From positions 98,922 through 162,921 of the forward strand of contig JBIQLG010000007.1 in NCBI GenBank assembly GCA_044464485.1: a DNA stretch of 64,000 bases. Reading direction: 5' to 3'. A model generated the notes under the pieces. The model was not told the origin of the DNA, did no database searches, and saw only the letters and a list, made by a program, of their open reading frames with translations. This document shows positions 1 through 8,706 of the stretch, one piece after another; the stretch's first letter is position 1, and each line of letters starts with the position of its first letter. Source of the stretch: Terrimesophilobacter sp044464485 (GTDB lineage: Bacteria; Actinomycetota; Actinomycetes; Actinomycetales; Microbacteriaceae). A program made the position numbers and the translations under genes.

Positions 1-342
1 CTTCGCACGCGCGGATACAGCGCGCTCATGGACGAACTCGCGACTCACCCGCGTCGCGATGACTTCTTCGCGGATCTCGCCGCGCGCATCGCGGTGGGGG
101 TCATCCCCGTTCTCGCGGTGCTCGACCCTGAACGCGTCGTGCTGGGTGGCCCGACGGGTGCGCTCGGCGGTCCGCGGCTCGCGGATCTGGTGCAAACCAC
201 CATTCGGCGAGAGTCGCGCTGGTCGCCACGCGTTGTCTCGACATCCGTCGCGGACCACCCCGTCGTGCGCGGCGCTCGAGAATTCCTGATCGGTCAGATC
301 AGGTCGGCCCTGTTTAGCGAGGTGAACATGATTGGCACCTGA
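1..342 (+). CDS. ROK family protein, C-terminal fragment (5' end outside window)
   Basis: The frame is open from the first base, so the gene begins upstream of the window; 113 residues are visible. The tail carries a stretch reading VLDPERVVLGGP followed by GG and L, the usual C-terminal pattern of ROK (repressor/ORF/kinase) proteins, in which a hydrophobic strand ends in a VLGG turn. The DNA-binding or kinase-defining part is not visible, so it could be a ROK sugar-responsive repressor or a ROK sugar kinase. It lies 52 bp upstream of an ABC sugar importer operon on the same strand, which favours a local repressor for that operon. This is inference from position. Confidence 0.75.
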   Translation, partial: LRTRGYSALMDELATHPRRDDFFADLAARIAVGVIPVLAVLDPERVVLGGPTGALGGPRLADLVQTTIRRESRWSPRVVSTSVADHPVVRGAREFLIGQIRSALFSEVNMIGT

Positions 343-394
343 AGAAGAGTCCCACCCAAAGAGAACAATCCATAAAGAACAGCGAGGTTTCACA

Positions 395-1729
395 ATGCAG
401 CACCGATTTACCTCGGGCCTGGCGATTGCCGCAGTCACTGCGGTGGCGGCCATGACCCTGGCCGGATGCGCTTCCAGCGGCGGCGCGAAAATGGACGACA
501 CGACCCCCGACCATGTGTCGGGCACGGTGTCGTTCTGGCACTACTTCACCGATCGCGAAGCCAAGATCATGCAAACAGTGGTCGACGGCTTCGAGAAGGC
601 GTACCCCGACGTCAAGGTCGAGGTTCACACCGGGCAATCCGATGACAAAATCGCGAAGGTCATTTCGTCGGGCGGCGACCTCGATGTCGGAATCCTGAAC
701 GGTACGGACAACCTGGGAACGATTTGCAAGTCCGGCGCGTTCCGCGACCTCGGTCCGGCAATCAAGCGGGACTCCGTGGACCTGAGCAAGTATTTGCCCA
801 TTCCGCTGGATGCCAGTTCGTTCGAGGGCAAGCAGTGCGGTTTGCCGACGCCGTTCGACGCATACGGGCTGTACTACAACACGAAGATGCTCGCGGATGC
901 CGGCTACACCGCGCCGCCGAAGACGCTCAGCGAGCTCGAAGATATGGCGATGAAGCTCACCACGTTCAACGCCGACGGATCGATCAAGACGCTCGGCTTC
1001 AACCCCCTGATGGGCTTCTACGAGAACCTCGCCGCGCAGTGGGGACCGATCACGGGTGCCACCTGGATGAAGGACGGCAAGAGCGCGATCGCAGACAACC
1101 CGGCATGGACGGATCTCATGACCTGGCAGAAGGGTTTCGTCGACAAGATCGGCTACGACAAGCTCAAGGCGTTCTCGGCCGGCGCCGGCGACGAGTTCTC
1201 TGCAAGCAACGCATTCCAGACCGGTCAGGTCGCCATGCTGTTCGATGGCGAGTGGCGCGTCGCGTTCATTGAGGACCAGACGCCGGATCTGCCCTACGCG
1301 ACGGCACCGTTCCCGGTCGGGGATAAGTACACCGACCTTTACGGTGGCGGTCTCATCAATACTCCGGTCATCGGAATATCGAAAAATGCGAAGAATCCTG
1401 AAGCTGCATGGGCGCTCATCAAGTACATCTCGATGAACACCGACGCCGAAGTGACGCTCGCGAGCCAGCTGAAGAACATTCCGACGACCAAGGAAGCTCT
1501 TGCTTCGCCGGACATGAAGGCAAGCCCGCAGTTTCAGACGTTCCTCGACATCGCCAAGAACCCGAGTTCTCTGGCGCTGCCCAGTACCGTCATCGGCAGT
1601 GCGAACCAAACCACCATGGACGCGTACTGGGACAAATACCAGTCGGGTGATGGCGGCGATCTCGCCGCGGGGTTGAAGAAGGTTGACGCCGACATCAACA
1701 ACCAGCTCTCACTGAGTGAGGGTCCGTGA
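395..1729 (+). CDS. ABC sugar transporter, extracellular solute-binding lipoprotein
   Basis: A 444-residue binding protein of the family 1 sugar-binding type. It begins with a short basic segment and a hydrophobic core ending in the lipobox LAGC, so it is a membrane-anchored lipoprotein outside the cell. The mature start reads VSFWHYFTDRE, the typical first strand of these proteins. The ATG at 395 was chosen because the lipoprotein signal starts there and a GCGAGG-like ribosome site precedes it; an in-frame TTG 63 bp upstream would add a non-signal extension. The stop overlaps the GTG of the next permease by 4 bp. Its partners are the two permeases downstream. No ATPase is encoded nearby, so a shared MsiK-like ATPase is presumably used. 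The substrate is not readable from sequence; the GH4 enzyme downstream suggests a beta- or alpha-glycoside. Confidence 0.9.
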   Translation: MQHRFTSGLAIAAVTAVAAMTLAGCASSGGAKMDDTTPDHVSGTVSFWHYFTDREAKIMQTVVDGFEKAYPDVKVEVHTGQSDDKIAKVISSGGDLDVGILNGTDNLGTICKSGAFRDLGPAIKRDSVDLSKYLPIPLDASSFEGKQCGLPTPFDAYGLYYNTKMLADAGYTAPPKTLSELEDMAMKLTTFNADGSIKTLGFNPLMGFYENLAAQWGPITGATWMKDGKSAIADNPAWTDLMTWQKGFVDKIGYDKLKAFSAGAGDEFSASNAFQTGQVAMLFDGEWRVAFIEDQTPDLPYATAPFPVGDKYTDLYGGGLINTPVIGISKNAKNPEAAWALIKYISMNTDAEVTLASQLKNIPTTKEALASPDMKASPQFQTFLDIAKNPSSLALPSTVIGSANQTTMDAYWDKYQSGDGGDLAAGLKKVDADINNQLSLSEGP

Positions 1730-2727
1730 CCCTTACGTCGACAACAGTCCGTGCGGGGCAGGAAGCCATTGCTTCCCGCCCCGTGCGGCGGCGTCGCCCC
1801 AAGGACGCCGTGAAGCGCTCACTCGCGGTGTGGGCGATGCTCACGCCCGCGCTTCTCGGCCTCGGAGTGTTCTTCATCTACCCGTTGCTCGCCAACGTGT
1901 ACTTCTCATTCACCCGCTACGATCTGCTCTCCGCTCCGGAGTGGATCGGCTTTCGCAACTACCAATACCTCTTCACCCAGGACCCGCGAGTGGTCACTGC
2001 CGCATCGAACACGCTGTGGCTCGTGCTCATTCTTGTTCCGGTTCGCATCATTACTGCGCTCGCGATCGCGGGTCTTCTCGCGCGGGCTAGGCGAGCATCC
2101 GGTATCTGGCGCACGATTTTCTACCTGCCCGCCCTCGTACCTCCGGTCGCGTCTGTCGTGGCGTTTGTCTTCCTCTTCAACCCAGGGACCGGGCCGGTAA
2201 ACCAGATCCTCGCCTCCATCGGCATCAAAGGTCCCCTGTGGTTCAGTGATCCCGTCCTCGCCAAACCATCTCTCGTGCTGATGGGCGTGTGGGTGATGGG
2301 CGACATCATGATCATTTTTCTCGCGTCGCTTCTGGATGTTTCGAAGGAACAGTACGAAGCCGCCTCTCTGGACGGCGCCAACGGCATCCAAAAGGTGCGT
2401 TATGTCACGCTGCCCAATATGGTGCCCGTACTGGTTTTCGCGATTATCACCGGAGTGATCGACGCACTTCAATACTTCACCCAGGCAGCGGTGGCCTCCG
2501 CGGTGGCGAGCGGAAAGACCGGAGTTTCCGTGCAACTCGCCCAGGTGCTTGGCTACCCGAGCGATTCCCTCCTCACCTACACCGAATGGTTGTATGTGCG
2601 AGGCTTCAGCAACTTCCAACTCGGCTATGCGGCAGCGCTCGCCGTCGTGCTGTTCGTCGTCACGGGAATCTTCCTTGCCATTTTGCTTCGCCGGTTTAAC
2701 GCCTTCGCACCGGAAGGTCGCTCATGA
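1726..2727 (+). CDS. ABC sugar transporter permease, MalF type
   Basis: A 333-residue membrane protein with a basic cytoplasmic N-terminus, a first transmembrane helix around residues 33-55 and five more helices. The binding-protein-dependent permease (EAA) loop is visible as EQYEAASLDGANGIQKVRYVTLP near residue 205. It starts at a GTG overlapping the upstream stop (GTGA) and ends in an ATGA overlap with the second permease, so the three transporter genes are translationally coupled. The role is the inner half of the import channel for the sugar captured by the upstream lipoprotein. Confidence 0.92.
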   Translation: MTLTSTTVRAGQEAIASRPVRRRRPKDAVKRSLAVWAMLTPALLGLGVFFIYPLLANVYFSFTRYDLLSAPEWIGFRNYQYLFTQDPRVVTAASNTLWLVLILVPVRIITALAIAGLLARARRASGIWRTIFYLPALVPPVASVVAFVFLFNPGTGPVNQILASIGIKGPLWFSDPVLAKPSLVLMGVWVMGDIMIIFLASLLDVSKEQYEAASLDGANGIQKVRYVTLPNMVPVLVFAIITGVIDALQYFTQAAVASAVASGKTGVSVQLAQVLGYPSDSLLTYTEWLYVRGFSNFQLGYAAALAVVLFVVTGIFLAILLRRFNAFAPEGRS

Positions 2728-3605
2728 CAACTCAGTCGATACCGCTCACGCCCGCCTCCGGCCGCACGCGCCGACCGGGGCGCAGCACTGGTCTTCTCTA
2801 TTGGATCGCAGAGCATGCGGTGCTGATCGTTCTCGCAATCCTTTTCATGGCCCCTCTGGTGTTCGTGCTGCTGACCTCCTTCATGTCGGCGAACCAGACG
2901 CTCACGGCATCGCTGTGGCCGAACCCGTGGGATTTCGGGAACTACCTCCGAGCGTTCACGCAGGTGCCGCTCGCACTGTGGTTCGGCAACTCCTTCATGT
3001 ACGCGGGACTGGCGACAATCTTCATGCTCGTGTCGTCGGTACCGGCCGCCTATGTGCTCGCGCGCATTCGCATCCGATTCGCGAACACCATCTTTCTGGC
3101 CATCATCGTTGCGATGCTTCTTCCCCCTCAGGTCACGATCGTTCCGATCTACGTGATGTGGGCTCAGCTCGGTCTCACGGGCACGCTGTGGCCCCTCATT
3201 CTGCCCAACATTCTGGGCGACGCGTTTTCGATCTTCCTGTTGCGCCAGTTCTTCCTGACCATCCCCAGCGAATACGCGGATGCGGCGCGCATCGACGGCA
3301 ACGGCGAGGTCGGCGTGTTGTTGCGCGTCATAGTTCCCATGGCCAGGCCCGGTATCGCGGCCTCCGCGATTTTCCTGTTCTTCCACTGCTGGAACGACTA
3401 CTTCGGGCCGCTCATGTACGCGTCCGAGAATCCGAGCAACTGGCCGGTGGCCTACGGGCTGGCGGGATTCCATGGATCTCACGGCACCGACTGGGGCACG
3501 ACGATGGCGGTGACCACGCTCGTGACCATTCCCGTCGTGATCATCTTCTTCTTTGCGCAACGAGTCTTCGTGGAGGGCATCACGCTCACGGGAGTGAAGG
3601 GATAG
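2724..3605 (+). CDS. ABC sugar transporter permease, MalG type
   Basis: A 293-residue permease with six predicted membrane helices and the EAA-loop signature EYADAARIDGNGEVGVLLRVIVP around residue 190. The C-terminus ends in QRVFVEGITLTGVKG, the standard ending of MalG-type subunits. It overlaps the upstream permease by ATGA and is followed after 2 bp by the GH4 gene, so import and hydrolysis of the sugar are encoded on one transcript. Confidence 0.93.
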   Translation: MTTQSIPLTPASGRTRRPGRSTGLLYWIAEHAVLIVLAILFMAPLVFVLLTSFMSANQTLTASLWPNPWDFGNYLRAFTQVPLALWFGNSFMYAGLATIFMLVSSVPAAYVLARIRIRFANTIFLAIIVAMLLPPQVTIVPIYVMWAQLGLTGTLWPLILPNILGDAFSIFLLRQFFLTIPSEYADAARIDGNGEVGVLLRVIVPMARPGIAASAIFLFFHCWNDYFGPLMYASENPSNWPVAYGLAGFHGSHGTDWGTTMAVTTLVTIPVVIIFFFAQRVFVEGITLTGVKG

Positions 3606-3607
3606 AA

Positions 3608-4879
3608 GTGAAGCTTGTTGTCATTGGGGGAGGCTCCACCTACACGCCGGAACTCGTCGACGGATTTTCGCGGCTCCGCGACGTGCTTCCCATCGAAGAG
3701 CTGTGGCTCGTCGACCCCGACAAACATCGTCTGGGGCTGGTGGCGGGCGTCTCGCAGCGGATGTTCGCGCACGCCGGACACCCGGGTCGCGTCGTTGCCA
3801 CCGACGACGTCATTGCCGGGGTAACCGATGCGGATGTCGTGCTCTTTCAACTTCGGATCGGGGGTCAGGCGGCTCGCCATCGCGACGAAACCTGGCCGCA
3901 CGAGGTCGGATGCATTGGGCAGGAGACGACGGGACCGGGTGGTTTCGCCAAGGCGCTTCGAACGGTACCTGTGGTCCTGGACCTCGCGGAACTCGTGCGA
4001 AAGCATGCCAGACCCGACGCGTGGATAGTCGATTTCACGAATCCGGTCGGAATCGTGACGAGAGCTCTGCTCGAGGCGGGGCATCACGCGGTCGGACTCT
4101 GCAACGTCGCCATCGGTTTCCAGCGGGAGTTCGCGGGCCTGCTCGGCGTCGAGCCGCGCGCGGTGACCCTTCAGCACGTGGGGCTCAACCACCTCACGTG
4201 GGAGAGGGGGGTCGCGGTTTCGTCGGCGGCAGGCACCCGCGATGCGCTCCCGGAACTTCTTGCGCACCATCGTGCGGCCATTGCGGAAGACGTGGAACTG
4301 CCCGGGGAATTGCTTGAGCGGCAGGCAGCGGTTCCTTCCTACTATTTGCGTTACTACTACGCCCACGACGAAGTGCTGCGCGAACAGCAGAGCGGCTCGA
4401 CGAGGGCGGAAGAGGTCATGGAAATCGAGAAGGCGCTGCTGGAAAAATACGCGGATCCTTCTGTCGACGAAAAGCCCGCCGAACTCGCGCACCGCGGCGG
4501 CGCGTACTACTCGGAGGCGGCAGTTGACCTCATCGCGTCGTTGCGTTCTGACCGCGGGGACATCCAGGCGGTCAACATGAGAAACAACGGCACTCTTGAC
4601 TTTCTGCCCGACGACCACGTGATCGAAGTCTCGGCCGAGATTCACGAGGATCGCTTCGTTCCCATTGCCATCGATCCGTTACCGGAGGGCGTGAAGGGGC
4701 TCATCAGCCACGTAGCGGCCTACGAGCGTCTCGCTCTGGATGCGGCTATTCATGGCGGCCGAGAGCGCGTCGCTGCGGCGATGCTCGCGCACCCGCTTGT
4801 TGGCCAGTTTTCTCGCGCGGAGAGGCTCACCGATTTGCTCATCTCCGCGAACCGCGAGTTCCTCGCATGGGCACGGTGA
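3608..4879 (+). CDS. GH4 family 6-phospho-glycosidase (6-phospho-beta-glucosidase-like)
   Basis: A 423-residue enzyme of glycoside hydrolase family 4, which cleaves phosphorylated glycosides by an NAD+- and divalent-metal-dependent oxidation/elimination route. The N-terminus VKLVVIGGGSTYTPELV is the Rossmann nucleotide-binding start of the family. The segment FTNPVGIVT, Cys165 in GLCNVAIG and His195 in GLNHLTW match the metal-binding cysteine and histidine of GH4. The GTG at 3608, 2 bp after the permease stop, was chosen because it starts exactly at the Rossmann strand; the much longer open frame upstream is a shadow of the permease. The protein is cytoplasmic (no signal peptide). GH4 phospho-enzymes usually work behind a PTS, but here the importer is ABC type, so phosphate must be added inside the cell; the next gene is the candidate kinase. 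Confidence 0.9.
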   Translation: MKLVVIGGGSTYTPELVDGFSRLRDVLPIEELWLVDPDKHRLGLVAGVSQRMFAHAGHPGRVVATDDVIAGVTDADVVLFQLRIGGQAARHRDETWPHEVGCIGQETTGPGGFAKALRTVPVVLDLAELVRKHARPDAWIVDFTNPVGIVTRALLEAGHHAVGLCNVAIGFQREFAGLLGVEPRAVTLQHVGLNHLTWERGVAVSSAAGTRDALPELLAHHRAAIAEDVELPGELLERQAAVPSYYLRYYYAHDEVLREQQSGSTRAEEVMEIEKALLEKYADPSVDEKPAELAHRGGAYYSEAAVDLIASLRSDRGDIQAVNMRNNGTLDFLPDDHVIEVSAEIHEDRFVPIAIDPLPEGVKGLISHVAAYERLALDAAIHGGRERVAAAMLAHPLVGQFSRAERLTDLLISANREFLAWAR

Positions 4880-4886
4880 GCGCTCG

Positions 4887-5909
4887 GTGACGGCAGCGAC
4901 AACGCCGGGCGTGGCGTGGGATGGCTCGCGGGATGACGCCATAGTTCTGGCCGTAGACGGAGGTGGGTCGAAGACCGATGTCGCCGCGGTGACGCTCGAC
5001 GGCGACGTCGTGAGCAGATCGAGGGGCGGAGGCTCCAACCCGCAACTGTTTGGCATCGAGTCATCGATCGCCACAATTGACGGGTTGGTTGAAGAAGTGC
5101 TTGACCGGTCGGGGAATCGGACCCTGGTCCACTCAGGCGTCTATCTTTCCGGGCTTGACCTGCCAGATGAAGTGGTCACGTTTGAATCAGCCGTCGCCGG
5201 CCGATCCTGGGCGGTGGGCGCTACCGGCACACCCGTGTGCGTCAAGAACGATCTGCACGCGCTACTGCGCACGGGAACGGAACACGCCGACGCCGTCGTG
5301 GTGATCTGCGGTTCCGGAATCAACGCCATGGGAGTGCGCTCGGATGGCGCGACCGTTCGTTTCGCCGCTCTCGGCATGATTTCGGGAGACTGGGGTGGTG
5401 GCCACTTTCTCGGCGAACAGGCGCTGTGGAACGCCGCGCGTTCTGAAGACGGTCGGGGCCAGCGCACCGTGCTGCAGGAACTAGTTCCGCGCGCGTTCGG
5501 ATTCGACACTGTCGCAGAGCTCTCCGCTGCACTGCATTTCGGGCGAGTGAGCGAACTCGAGATGAACAGCCTTTCGCCCGTGCTGTTCGCCGCGGCGGAC
5601 GCGGGGGATGCGGTGGCGGGTGCGGTCGTAGCGCGCCAGGCCGAGGAAATCGTCTTGCTCATCACGGCAACCCTTGCGCGTCTGGACATGCTCAATCAGA
5701 AGATTCCCGTCATTCTGGGCGGTGGAGTGCTCGCAGCCCGGCATCCGCTGCTCAATGATTCCATTGTCGATCGGATGCTTCAGCGCGCGCCGCTCGCCGT
5801 CGTGCGCGTCATCGACAGTCGACCCATCGTGGGGGCCGCGCTGTTGTGCCTCGAAGCCGTTGGTGCCGAAGACTCCGCACTCGCGCGAGCGGCATCGTCG
5901 TTGGCGTGA
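4887..5909 (+). CDS. BadF/BadG/BcrA-type sugar kinase (N-acetylglucosamine kinase-like)
   Basis: A 340-residue ASKHA-fold kinase. The phosphate-1 loop is seen as LAVDGGGSKTD near residue 20, a second acidic loop as VCGSGINAMGV, and a glycine-rich adenosine loop as PVILGGGVLA near residue 270, all typical of GlcNAc kinase-like BadF proteins. The GTG at 4887, 7 bp after the GH4 stop, gives the shortest sensible N-terminus; GTG 4911 is an alternative. It is the last gene of the importer operon. In context it most likely phosphorylates the imported di- or monosaccharide, supplying the 6-phospho substrate needed by GH4 or rescuing the released free sugar. The true acceptor is unknown. Confidence 0.8.
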   Translation: MTAATTPGVAWDGSRDDAIVLAVDGGGSKTDVAAVTLDGDVVSRSRGGGSNPQLFGIESSIATIDGLVEEVLDRSGNRTLVHSGVYLSGLDLPDEVVTFESAVAGRSWAVGATGTPVCVKNDLHALLRTGTEHADAVVVICGSGINAMGVRSDGATVRFAALGMISGDWGGGHFLGEQALWNAARSEDGRGQRTVLQELVPRAFGFDTVAELSAALHFGRVSELEMNSLSPVLFAAADAGDAVAGAVVARQAEEIVLLITATLARLDMLNQKIPVILGGGVLAARHPLLNDSIVDRMLQRAPLAVVRVIDSRPIVGAALLCLEAVGAEDSALARAASSLA

Positions 5910-5981
5910 CCGAGATGCGCAAAGTAGCGGCGTGAGCCAGCGGCGCAAACGTCGGTGTTGGCGTGCGGTAAGAAGCGGGGC

Positions 5982-7304
5982 TCAGCTCTTGTGAGCCTCG
6001 GCCTCGATGATGGCGATCTCCTGGGTTGCGAGCTCGTGAGAGCGCCCATCCGCTGCGTAACCGATCTGGAAGCGCGGCCACGTCGTCTTGTAGCGCACGC
6101 GAACGCGCTTGTACCGCATGAGCCAGTAGAGGCAGACGGATGCGGCGGCAAATCCGGAAATCGCGGCGACGCCGAGCCCCCAGCGTGGCCCGAACTGGTT
6201 GACGACCCAGCCGACGAACGGCGCCCCGACGGGCGTACCGCCCACGAAGATGGCCATGTACAGCGCCATGACGCGTCCCCGCATGCTGGGCTTCACCGAG
6301 GTTTGCACCATGGAATTCGCGGTCGTGATGAACATGAGTGCTGCGAATCCGATGAGCGCCAACGATACGGCGAACATCTCGAAAGTGGGCAGGAGGGCGG
6401 AAAGCGTGCTCGCGAGCCCGAAGAGCGCGACCGAGAAGAAGAGCGTGCGCATGCGGGGGCGTTCCTGTCTGGCTGAAAATAGCGCACCGGAAACCGACCC
6501 GACAGCCATCACGGAACTGAGAATGCCGAACTCGGTTGCGCCTTTGTGAAAGGCGATGGTGGCCATCGTGGAGGTGAAGATCGCGAAGTTCATTCCGAAC
6601 GTGCCGACGATGCCGATCATGATGAGCACCACAATGATGGCCGGCTTCTTCAGTACGTATCGGAAACCCGCGACGATTTGGCCGCGCGCTCTCGGTGCTC
6701 GAGGTTGCGCGCGCAATTCGCTCACCCTGATCGCGACGAGAGCGATGATGGTGCCCAGGAACGTGCCCGCATTGATGACGAAGACCCATCCAGCGCCGAC
6801 GATGGCGATGAGCGCGCCCGCAACGGCCGGACCGACGAGTCGAGCCGAATTGAACGAGACCGAATTCAAGGAAACGGCGTTGGTGAGGTCCTTCGTCTCG
6901 ACCAGTTCGGCAACGAAGATTTGACGGACGGGCGCATCGATGGCCGAGACGGTTCCGAGCAGAAATGCGAACAAATAGACGTGCCACAGCTGCGCGACGC
7001 CGAACACGACGATGATGCCGAGACCGAGCGCGAGGGCACCCATGGCCGCCTGAGTCGCCATGAGCATTTTGCGCACGTTCACGCGGTCGGCGATGAGACC
7101 CGCCCATGGCATGAGCAGGAGCACGGGACCGAGCTGAAGGGCCATCGTGATACCGACGGCGGCAGCATCATGGTCGCTGAGCTCGGTCAGAACTATCCAG
7201 TCCTGCGCTGTTCGCTGCATCCAGGTTCCGATGTTGGAGGTGAGACCTCCTGCGAACCAGATCAAATAGTTGCGTACTCCGAGAGAGCGAAATGTCGAAT
7301 TCAC
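5982..7304 (-). CDS. MFS transporter (MFS_3 / multidrug or siderophore exporter-like)
   Basis: A 440-residue membrane protein with about 12 hydrophobic helices. It starts FRSLGVRNYLIWFAGGLTSNIGTWM, characteristic of the MFS_3 exporter group, and carries a motif-A-like loop DRVNVRKML after helix 2. The GTG at 7304 overlaps the stop of the upstream MarR gene (GTGA), which fixes the start; the longer open frame is not supported. About 45 hydrophilic residues follow the last helix, an extended cytoplasmic tail. Coupling to a MarR regulator suggests export of a toxic aromatic or drug-like compound; the substrate is unknown. It is convergent with the preceding kinase gene, with 72 bp between them that hold nothing recognisable. 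Confidence 0.88.
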   Translation of the reverse strand: MNSTFRSLGVRNYLIWFAGGLTSNIGTWMQRTAQDWIVLTELSDHDAAAVGITMALQLGPVLLLMPWAGLIADRVNVRKMLMATQAAMGALALGLGIIVVFGVAQLWHVYLFAFLLGTVSAIDAPVRQIFVAELVETKDLTNAVSLNSVSFNSARLVGPAVAGALIAIVGAGWVFVINAGTFLGTIIALVAIRVSELRAQPRAPRARGQIVAGFRYVLKKPAIIVVLIMIGIVGTFGMNFAIFTSTMATIAFHKGATEFGILSSVMAVGSVSGALFSARQERPRMRTLFFSVALFGLASTLSALLPTFEMFAVSLALIGFAALMFITTANSMVQTSVKPSMRGRVMALYMAIFVGGTPVGAPFVGWVVNQFGPRWGLGVAAISGFAAASVCLYWLMRYKRVRVRYKTTWPRFQIGYAADGRSHELATQEIAIIEAEAHKS

Positions 7305-7717
7305 TTCTCGGCAAGCTCCTTGAGTACGGGGACGGCTTTTTCCAGGATGGCGCGCTGCTCGGCACTCAGCGCAGCGAGCTGTTGCGTGAACCATGCGTCG
7401 CGGCGGCGGCGTGTTTCCACGACGAATGCGCGTCCCGCGTCCGAGAGATCCAGCTCGATTCGCCGGGCATCGTCTTCCGCGATGGCGCGCGTGACCAAAC
7501 CGGATGCGACGAGGGCGTTGATGGTGCGATTCATGCTCGGCGGCGTCACGCGCTCGTGCTCGCTCAGGGAACCGAGCGATTGCTTTCCGTGGTTGTCCAG
7601 CGTGAACAGCACGGAACGCTGACTCTCCGAGACATCGTCATCCGCCGCGTTCGCCCTTATCCTTCTGGCCAGTCGCTGGATTGCCAGCCGGAGCTGCTGA
7701 TTGCCGTCTCGATCCAT
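7301..7717 (-). CDS. MarR family transcriptional regulator
   Basis: A 138-residue winged-helix regulator. The recognition-helix region reads LSEHERVTPPSMNRTINALVASGLV, followed by the wing segment DDARRIELDLSDAGR, the MarR hallmark. The ATG at 7717 lies directly downstream of an A+T-rich stretch holding a short dyad at 7737-7749. The gene overlaps the MFS exporter by GTGA, so it probably represses both itself and the exporter and releases DNA on binding a small ligand. The divergent hydrolase gene starts 122 bp away and could share the control region. Confidence 0.92.
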   Translation of the reverse strand: MDRDGNQQLRLAIQRLARRIRANAADDDVSESQRSVLFTLDNHGKQSLGSLSEHERVTPPSMNRTINALVASGLVTRAIAEDDARRIELDLSDAGRAFVVETRRRRDAWFTQQLAALSAEQRAILEKAVPVLKELAEK

Positions 7718-7736
7718 AATTACTTAGCATAACAAA

Positions 7737-7749
7737 TTAGTGTGCCTAA
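7737..7749. promoter_or_regulatory. Putative MarR operator dyad
   Basis: The 13-bp sequence TTAGTGTGCCTAA has 4-bp inverted arms (TTAG/CTAA) and sits 20 bp upstream of the MarR start in the most A+T-rich part of this region. A further TTAG at 7724-7727 may extend it. Position and dyad form fit MarR autoregulation. No binding data are available. Confidence 0.4.
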
Positions 7750-7839
7750 TGAATTCACTCGACCACCTCAACGGCGGCGGCAATACACTGGGCAGAACGG
7801 ATGCTGTGTGTTCGGGAACCAGCTCAGAAAGGTGGCATC

Positions 7840-8706
7840 GTGGCCATTCGCAGCTCTCATCGCGACGACCGCACCTATCAGGATGCCGGCGGGGTGACAA
7901 TTCACTATTACGTCTGGAGCGCGCAAAAGCCCCGTGCCGTCGTTCAGATTCTTCACGGTCTCGGCGAACACGCCGCGCGCTACGAATGGCTCGCCGGCAA
8001 GCTCACCGCGGCCGGATACACCGTGTACGCGGACGACCATCGAGGCCACGGACAGACAGGGCTCGGGCAGGGCGGCGGAGACCACTCGAGGCTGGGCAAA
8101 CTCGGGTTTGGCGGAATGCCCGCCACGGTCGAGGCCATCCATCAGCTCACCGAACTGATCCGCAACGAAAACCCCGGATTGCCTGTCGTGCTGCTCGGTC
8201 ACAGCTGGGGATCCTTCCTCGCACAAATGCTGGTCAACGAATATTCGCCTGACTACGCCGCCGTCATTCTGAGCGGAAGCGCGTTGCGCACGTTCGCGCA
8301 CATGAACAGCGGAGACTTGAACGCCAAGTACAAGCACCTCGGTTCGGCCGGGTACGAGTGGTTGAGCCGCGACAAAGAGGTCGTCGCTGCTGCGGCCGCT
8401 GATCCACTCATGTTCATTGCGAAAGCGCTGCCGCTCTTTGGCCTCACCGATAGCCTTCGGCTGCTCGGCAAGCCCGTCAAGAACATCGAACATGATCTTC
8501 CGATACTTATTCAGGTGGGCAGCAACGATGTCGTCGGGGGAGTGAAAAGCAACGAACTTCTTGCCGATGCCTACCTGAATCGAAGCAAGTTGAGCGATGT
8601 GAAACTCATCGTCTACACCGGCGCGCAGCACGAGATCTTCAACGAGACCAACAAAGACGAAGTTGTCGCAGACACCCTCGCGTGGTTGGCAGAACGCGTG
8701 GCATGA
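7840..8706 (+). CDS. Alpha/beta hydrolase (monoacylglycerol lipase-like serine hydrolase)
   Basis: A 288-residue cytoplasmic alpha/beta hydrolase. The oxyanion region HGLGEHAARYEWLA, the strand YADDHRGHGQT and the nucleophile elbow GHSWGSF (serine in GxSxG) match the lysophospholipase/monoacylglycerol lipase group. The catalytic acid is probably in the VGSNDVVGG segment and the histidine in TGAQHEIF. The GTG at 7840 was preferred over the ATG 39 bp upstream because AGAAAGGTGG precedes it at good spacing. Its stop overlaps the ATG of the following HIT gene. The natural ester substrate is unknown. Confidence 0.85.
   Translation: MAIRSSHRDDRTYQDAGGVTIHYYVWSAQKPRAVVQILHGLGEHAARYEWLAGKLTAAGYTVYADDHRGHGQTGLGQGGGDHSRLGKLGFGGMPATVEAIHQLTELIRNENPGLPVVLLGHSWGSFLAQMLVNEYSPDYAAVILSGSALRTFAHMNSGDLNAKYKHLGSAGYEWLSRDKEVVAAAAADPLMFIAKALPLFGLTDSLRLLGKPVKNIEHDLPILIQVGSNDVVGGVKSNELLADAYLNRSKLSDVKLIVYTGAQHEIFNETNKDEVVADTLAWLAERVA

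Noticed and set aside
314..1609. 431-codon open frame on the minus strand opposite the binding-protein gene
   Set aside because: It is a typical high-GC antisense shadow: Arg/His-rich, no family pattern, no ribosome site, and it covers a clear lipoprotein gene.
2549..3607. N-terminal extension of the GH4 frame
   Set aside because: It runs through both permease genes in another frame; the Rossmann start at 3608 is the natural N-terminus.
5809..7107. 432-codon open frame overlapping the MFS gene
   Set aside because: It lies inside the MFS gene in another frame, with Arg/His-rich low-complexity translation; the MFS reading has helices and a coupled start.
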